64,000 bases of DNA from the NCBI GenBank assembly GCA_027946555.1, contig JAPEVC010000148.1, positions 1-64,000 of the forward strand. Direction: 5' to 3'. The stretch's first letter is position 1. The number at the start of each line of letters is the position of its first letter. A model generated the notes under the pieces. It was not told where the DNA came from, made no database searches, and worked only from the letters and a program-made list of their open reading frames with translations. This document shows, one piece after another, positions 59,234 through 64,000 of the stretch. Made by a program: the position numbers and the translations under genes. This DNA is from Gnomoniopsis sp. IMI 355080. Its lineage: Eukaryota > Ascomycota > Sordariomycetes > Diaporthales > Gnomoniaceae.

Positions 59234-60357
59234 TGCTAGAATTCCAGGCTCTGAGGCGAAAGGAGACCACAGAAAATTACAATGAGAATAGGAAGTAAGA
59301 AAGATAGTGACAGGATATCAGCTGTCCTGTACCAGGCTCCTAAAGGGCTCTGGAGGCTTGATTGGACGTTGGTCCAGGATTAGCAGCACCTAGAAGCGGT
59401 GTTCGCGGCCTGATTGCAAAATTTTTTCAAGCAAGCTCTCTTCTATGTATAACACAAGGTGTATCATAGTGGGGACTCCCGGTGCCAGTATCAGAAAACA
59501 ATGGATTGTACACGAAGTCATGGTGGAAGTTGGTTGGAGCGTGATGAGCTTATGATAATGTCTACAAAAGGAGCCCGAGGTTGCTTTTCACTACAGGCAG
59601 GACTTTATCCTCTACGTCTTGTTTTCCGTGCCTCCCTCAGCAATCTGGTACGGATGGTGATGGAGCCTGATAGCTGAAGGCAAATACCTGATCACCTCGC
59701 GCCTTAACGACTACCAGATGCCTAGGTGCCACCTAGGTGTGCTGTAGTGATGCGGTAACCTGCGTGCACTGGTTCCTATGTTGAGCCATATTTATGTGTG
59801 CAACTCGGAACACCGAAGAGTCAAGCCAACAAAATCCTGGGTTCCATTAACCTTGACGTAATTCTGTAATTGCAGCTATACAAGTCATTATAGTGATCAT
59901 GGGAAGCTGAATCTTAGCGCTAAGGGCGAGACGCAGCTTGGGATGGACAATTGAGGGTCACTTGAAGTCAACGACACGCCAATGTAGCTCTCTCGTTAGT
60001 CACGCAATTAGAGCCTCAAATTAGACGCAACAGCCTGTTGCTGTATTCCCGGCAATTAACGTCTTACACTGTGACCACGATGCTATGTGACGAGCAGTGG
60101 CACCTTACGCTGTATATAACGTCGTGCCACCAAGCTGTGATGCATCTTCCAGGTCGCGCTCGTTAGAATGGGCGAGATACGTGCCTTGGAGTCAATGCCC
60201 TGACTAGCTATAGTCCTTCTATATTCTGCACTATCCGTGGCAACGCTGACCACATAATTTTGAGCTGCAAGTAGAGGCTTCGCTACCTCAAGCCAAGCTT
60301 TTCCCCAAGCGATAAACGAACTCCCCACTTTAATACTCTTTCTCCTCTTCAATACCA
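59234..60357. other. Intergenic between convergent genes
   Basis: 1.1 kb between the NASP gene (+) and gyp1 (-). No supported gene. It carries a pair of CCTAGGTG elements at about 59720-59737 and is moderately AT-rich. Confidence 0.5.
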
Positions 60358-62454
60358 TCACAATTGCAAATTTTGCGATGGGCTCCTGCTAGACGACGGT
60401 CCACCCCTCAAGTGTGCCGCCGAGCCCTTGAACAAGCTTTGCCAGATGAAAGCCTCGCTGAGCAGGAGCTCGATGTCCTTCTCAGTCCATCCGCGGGTCG
60501 GTAATGACTGAAGAAACATCATGATTTCTTGGAAATCCATCTTTACAAGCTTGTCGGACCATTTGACCAGGAATGCGGCACATACGTAGAGATGAAACTC
60601 AGAAAAGCCATTCTCCTCGGCCTGCGTGTATTAGTTAGCAAATTGATCGGCCATCCTCCGAAGAGAAGGGGCAGACTAACCATATAAGTGTCCCACATCC
60701 TAATGGTATTTTTGACACTGACCTCCCTCATCAACAGGCAGTTCATCCATCTAAAACTGAACTGAATAAACTCGACATGCTCTTTCTCTAGGTGCCTGGC
60801 AAGACCCGCATCGATTCTCGCCGTCAGGTCTTGCAACGCCCGTACTTGTCGTTGTATACCGGGTTGGGCCACGATATAGTGATCCTGGATCCCATCCAGC
60901 AATTTGGTCAGACACCAGAACGTATCCGCCTCCACTGCATCCAAAACGGCTCTTGGTAACTGACCAGGATCCATTCCAGTCTCTATATCCGGATCTGTAA
61001 CGTACACGCCAAGGAAAGTCTGCCAAAATGGTGTCACCAGGTCGTTAATGCCCTGTACGTAGCCACTTGCTGGATGTCGTACGGCCCAGACATAGAGTAT
61101 CCGCTCTAGAGAGCGCTGTGTTGCCTCGTAGCCGTAAAGTTCGATGTGTGGATTTGTGCGTGGCACGTCGATGCTGATTTGATGCCAGACCGCTTCGTCC
61201 AGTCCTCGGCTTGCACCTTTGCCTGATGCTGCAGCACTGCTACCAGTGCTACCAGTACCTTTATCAAAAGCTTGTCTCACACCATCCAGGTACTCTTTCC
61301 GTTTCCTTTCCAGTGTTACTACCCGTCGCTCGCTACTTGTTGGGAGATAGGAGAGCAGAAGCTGCCAAGTCATGGCCCTCACTTCCTCTGGCACGCCAGA
61401 CCAGGCTGCTGATCTCAAGTCTGGCAGGGCCACACTGGAAGCTTGTAGGATCTTCTTGAATTTATTTATTCGGGTTATCCTAGAGTTGATGGCGTCGATC
61501 TCCCTGGATGAAGCATTCGCAGGTATCGGGGGGTGGTTGATAAGATGCAGAGCATTGGCCGGATCCTTCAGTATCTCTTTGTACTGTGGTCTGAGTATCT
61601 TTCCCTCGCTCTTCTTGGGTAATGGATATGAGGGAGCTGGTCGTTCGATGGCTATATCGGCGCTGTCTGAACGTGATCTCGTATGAAATGCGCCGCCGCT
61701 GAAACTATCTATGTCTGGTGGACGAGGTGAGCTTGCCTTCGCCTGAGCATCTTGCATGCGTTTTGTCCTCCTCTTTGTGTTGGACAGGCTGGGAAGCCCA
61801 AAGTCATCACCATCGTCGTCATCGTAGTCGTAGACCTCGTCGCCCTCGTCAACATTCCAGTCGTCGTTTGTATTCGAGAGAAAGCTCATGTAGGTCTTGA
61901 AAGGAGGAGAAACCTGGCCGCGAGTATCTTTCTGTGTGTGGGAAGGAGAGGCAAGAGGTTGCTTTGCGGAGCGGGAGGATGGAGGGGTTTGGGGTCGACT
62001 CGAAGAGCTTGAGCTTGGCCTGTTCCTTCAAAGTCGGTCAGCAGCCAGTACAGTGTCGGAAGACGAGGCGGGCCTCACAAGGAGTCGAACTTCAGCATGT
62101 CGGCATGCGAGTATGCTGCGCCGACGACAAGGCTAGACTCGCGCGTCGTCTTTTTCTGTCCATTCGCCGGGGAAGTATTGCGCCAGAACTGTGCGGTAGC
62201 ACTGCTAGTCAATCAGCACGCGGGGTATCAATTGTTGGCTGCAACCAAAGATTGTACTTACTCAGACCTGTCTGCGTTTAGTCAAAGGATGACCAGTCAG
62301 CAGGGCAATCGAGAGGCGAAAAGAGTGACACGACCTACCAACTTGAACCATCTCCTGCTACCCATTGTCAGTCTATTTCCACCCGAGGAAAGCCCCAGAA
62401 GGGAGGACTCACCTGTGGAGGCGGCTTCTTGCCGCTCCCCGAAGAACCGAACAT
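60358..62454 (-). CDS. gyp1: Gyp1-type TBC Rab GTPase-activating protein
   Basis: Six exons by my model: 62454-62413, 62354-62339 (16 nt), 62271-62262 (10 nt), 62204-62079, 62025-60681 and 60621-60358, giving 600 residues. The N-terminal part after splicing reads MFGSSGSGKKPPPQ, then a Ser-rich segment containing LVVGAAYSHADMLKFDSLN. A simpler start at 61889 (MSFLSNTNDD) would shorten the protein by 110 residues but leaves the upstream coding signal unexplained. The TBC domain (about 270-560) has both catalytic fingers: Arg354 in IDVPRTNPH and Gln389 in GYVQGINDLVTPFWQ. Blocks such as HVEFIQFSFRWMNCLLMRE and LLLSEAFIWQSL match yeast Gyp1, which inactivates Ypt1 at the Golgi. Domain certain; microexons moderately certain. 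Confidence 0.92.
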
Positions 62455-63090
62455 TGTAGACGAGGCACTCCAGAGGTTGAGGAACAGGTGCTAACTCATG
62501 GTGGTGTTGCTGTTGTAGTTGTTGTTTGGAGAAGAGAGCAGAGAGGCTATTTTCCTAGGTACTTTGTGTCTTCGAATTTCCGGTTATAGTTCCAGCCGGT
62601 AGGTATGCTAGTAGTCTGTCGGACTGTGAACAAACGGATGCGTTTGCCCGGCTGTCGCAAGAAACCCCTTGAGACCAATCCCCGCGTTCTCCAACGCCTA
62701 GCTCCTGTCGCTGGCCCGTCGCGACTGACGTCCCACAACCCTGCACGGGCCACATCCGTTTCTTATCGATAAAGCCCCCTCCGGGACACCCTTCCTTCCC
62801 TGACTACTCTAGCAGCCTCGATCAACCCCAAGAATCTGACTCTACACAGCCAGTTTTATCCAACCACACCGTCGTCAGGATCAGATCAATTATCTGTGCC
62901 GACCACAGCCAACTTGCTGTGACTTAGTGACTCTTCTCATATCTGGGGGAAGTTTCTCCCATTTCTCCTTTCACATCTATTGACTTTTCTTTATTCGCCT
63001 TCCCCTGCATCTCGAGTGACGTTTTCTCGCCCTTCCTTCACAATCCCCATCAAAGTTTGTCAACAAGACAGGAGCAGCACAACCTCCATC
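62455..63090. promoter_or_regulatory. Divergent promoter region, gyp1 and Hrp1-like gene
   Basis: 636 bp between diverging starts. The plus-strand side (62940-63090) is C/T-rich, as in a fungal leader, and a CCTAGGTAC element lies near 62554 on the gyp1 side. No gene. Confidence 0.45.
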
Positions 63091-63506
63091 ATGGCTGAGC
63101 CTGAGAACTTTGAGGACGATCTCTTTGATGATCTGTATGCTTCTATATCTTTCATAAGACACTCCACAGTCCCCAATTGCTAATTGATCCATAGCTACAA
63201 CGACGAGGCACCTGCCCAGCCTGCACCACCTCCAGCTGCCGATTCGGAGCCTACGACAGCTCCTCCAGCAGCCGAGCCTGCCAATACCCAGCAAGAGGAG
63301 TACAGCAACTATAATCAACCCACTGAGGGGGATGCTGGCGACGATTCACATATGAACGGTGGCGAGGAGTACGAGGACGACGATGACGATGTTGACTTCA
63401 ACCTCGGCAACGGCGGCGCTGCTTCTCATGCCCCTGACAACGATTCTTACGACAACGGCACGCCTGGCCCTTCCCATCACAAGGGTGCTAACTCCAAGGA
63501 AGAAGG
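63091..63506 (+). CDS. Probable Hrp1-like hnRNP protein, 5' exons only (partial)
   Basis: Two exons (63091-63134 and 63195-63506) encode the first 118 residues; the second ends at a GT donor (gtgagt) and the next exon is not in the window. The N-terminus, MAEPENFEDDLFDDLYNDEA, followed by a Pro/Ala-rich stretch, an acidic DDDDDVDFNLGNGG motif and a Ser/His/Lys-rich tail resembles the start of fungal Hrp1/Nab4-type proteins, where two RRMs follow and which act in mRNA 3'-end formation and export. The RRMs are not visible here, so this call rests on the short N-terminal motif and may be wrong. Confidence 0.5.
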
Positions 63507-64000
63507 GTGAGTTTCCTCCATTCTAGTCCCCCTGTTGACAATGATGTTTGCGTCTGTTGCCACGATACCACGACACGATGTTGCGAGCGACTGTCAGGGC
63601 TCTATTGGAGGTTGCTATTGAAGGACGCCCCATGGCATTGTACCCTACGGAAGCGTAATTGGACAGGAGGCAGGTGACCCCTGTGAGTCTCGGCTAAAAT
63701 GGCAGGATGGATTGGCTAGACGGACCGATTGTGCTGAGCACAGCTGCGAAAGTCAGAGTCAGACTTGAGATATTTGCAGAATGCAGCAAAGGCATCGGGC
63801 GCTGGGTCATTCATCAGCAAGCAAGTCGTCTGGAGCTTGCTTCCATCAGGAGCTGGTGTTCAAAGGCATAAAACAGTAGGAAGGCAGCGATGACAACAGC
63901 ATGCAAGAACCTGCCTTTAGAAGAACCAGGAGGGAATGGCAATCAGCCTTGTCTGGAAGACAAGCCGAGACAGCAAACCCGCCACGATAGAACTTGGAGC
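63507..64000 (+). other. Intron of the partial gene, right edge
   Basis: At least 494 nt after the GT donor with no convincing exon. If the gene model is right, this is an intron of unusual length for the window, running past the edge. Confidence 0.4.

Noticed and set aside
1..64000. tRNA, rRNA, CRISPR arrays or transposons
   Set aside because: No convincing T-loop, cloverleaf, repeat-spacer array, transposase or reverse transcriptase was seen by eye; tRNAscan and a repeat search would settle it.

Overview
This 64 kb window is nuclear chromosomal DNA of a filamentous ascomycete (Pezizomycotina). The evidence is the gene content (Arp1, Lst8, Rpl5, a Gyp1-type TBC protein, NASP-type chaperone, Scy1-type pseudokinase, DUF3602 and IFRD-domain proteins), the short spliceosomal introns (mostly 50-110 nt, GT-AG with CTAAC or CTGAC branch sites), genes on both strands separated by 0.3-3 kb, and no operon structure. 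I can build 18 intact or near-intact gene models, one 5' gene fragment at the right edge and one stop-interrupted gene-like frame. Exon borders were worked out by hand from splice signals; for every complete spliced model the exon lengths add up to a whole number of codons.

Layout. 1-9 kb: a flavin-containing monooxygenase-like enzyme (+), a tiny probable mitochondrial protein (+), actin-related protein Arp1 (+) and a convergent DUF3602/Par32-like protein (-). 9-20 kb: a 2.9 kb gene-free stretch, an atypical short-chain dehydrogenase (-), a frame broken by three TAG codons (-), and just upstream of it a 1,784-residue disordered protein (-). 20-31 kb: a 3.3 kb gap, an IFRD-domain protein (-), an FHA-domain tail-anchored protein (+) and a DUF1275 membrane protein (-). 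32-45 kb: mitochondrial aconitase (+), a PHD-finger protein (-), a Scy1/Cex1-like pseudokinase (+) and Lst8 (-). 46-64 kb: a SAM methyltransferase (+), a HAD-family hydrolase (-) divergent from ribosomal protein L5 (+), a leucine-rich repeat protein (+), a NASP-like histone chaperone (+), Gyp1 Rab-GAP (-) and the first exons of a probable Hrp1-like RNA-binding protein (+, runs off the window).

Most genes are unlinked housekeeping functions: dynactin, TOR signalling (Lst8, perhaps the Par32-like protein), translation, the TCA/lysine pathway, chromatin and vesicle traffic. I see no biosynthetic gene cluster, transposon, tRNA, rRNA or CRISPR array. The items most worth a second look are the frame interrupted by three TAG codons (13919-14884), the dehydrogenase lacking its catalytic tyrosine, the GC-AG in-frame intron inside the FHA domain, two microexons in gyp1, and the recurrent CCTAGG-centred palindromes between genes.
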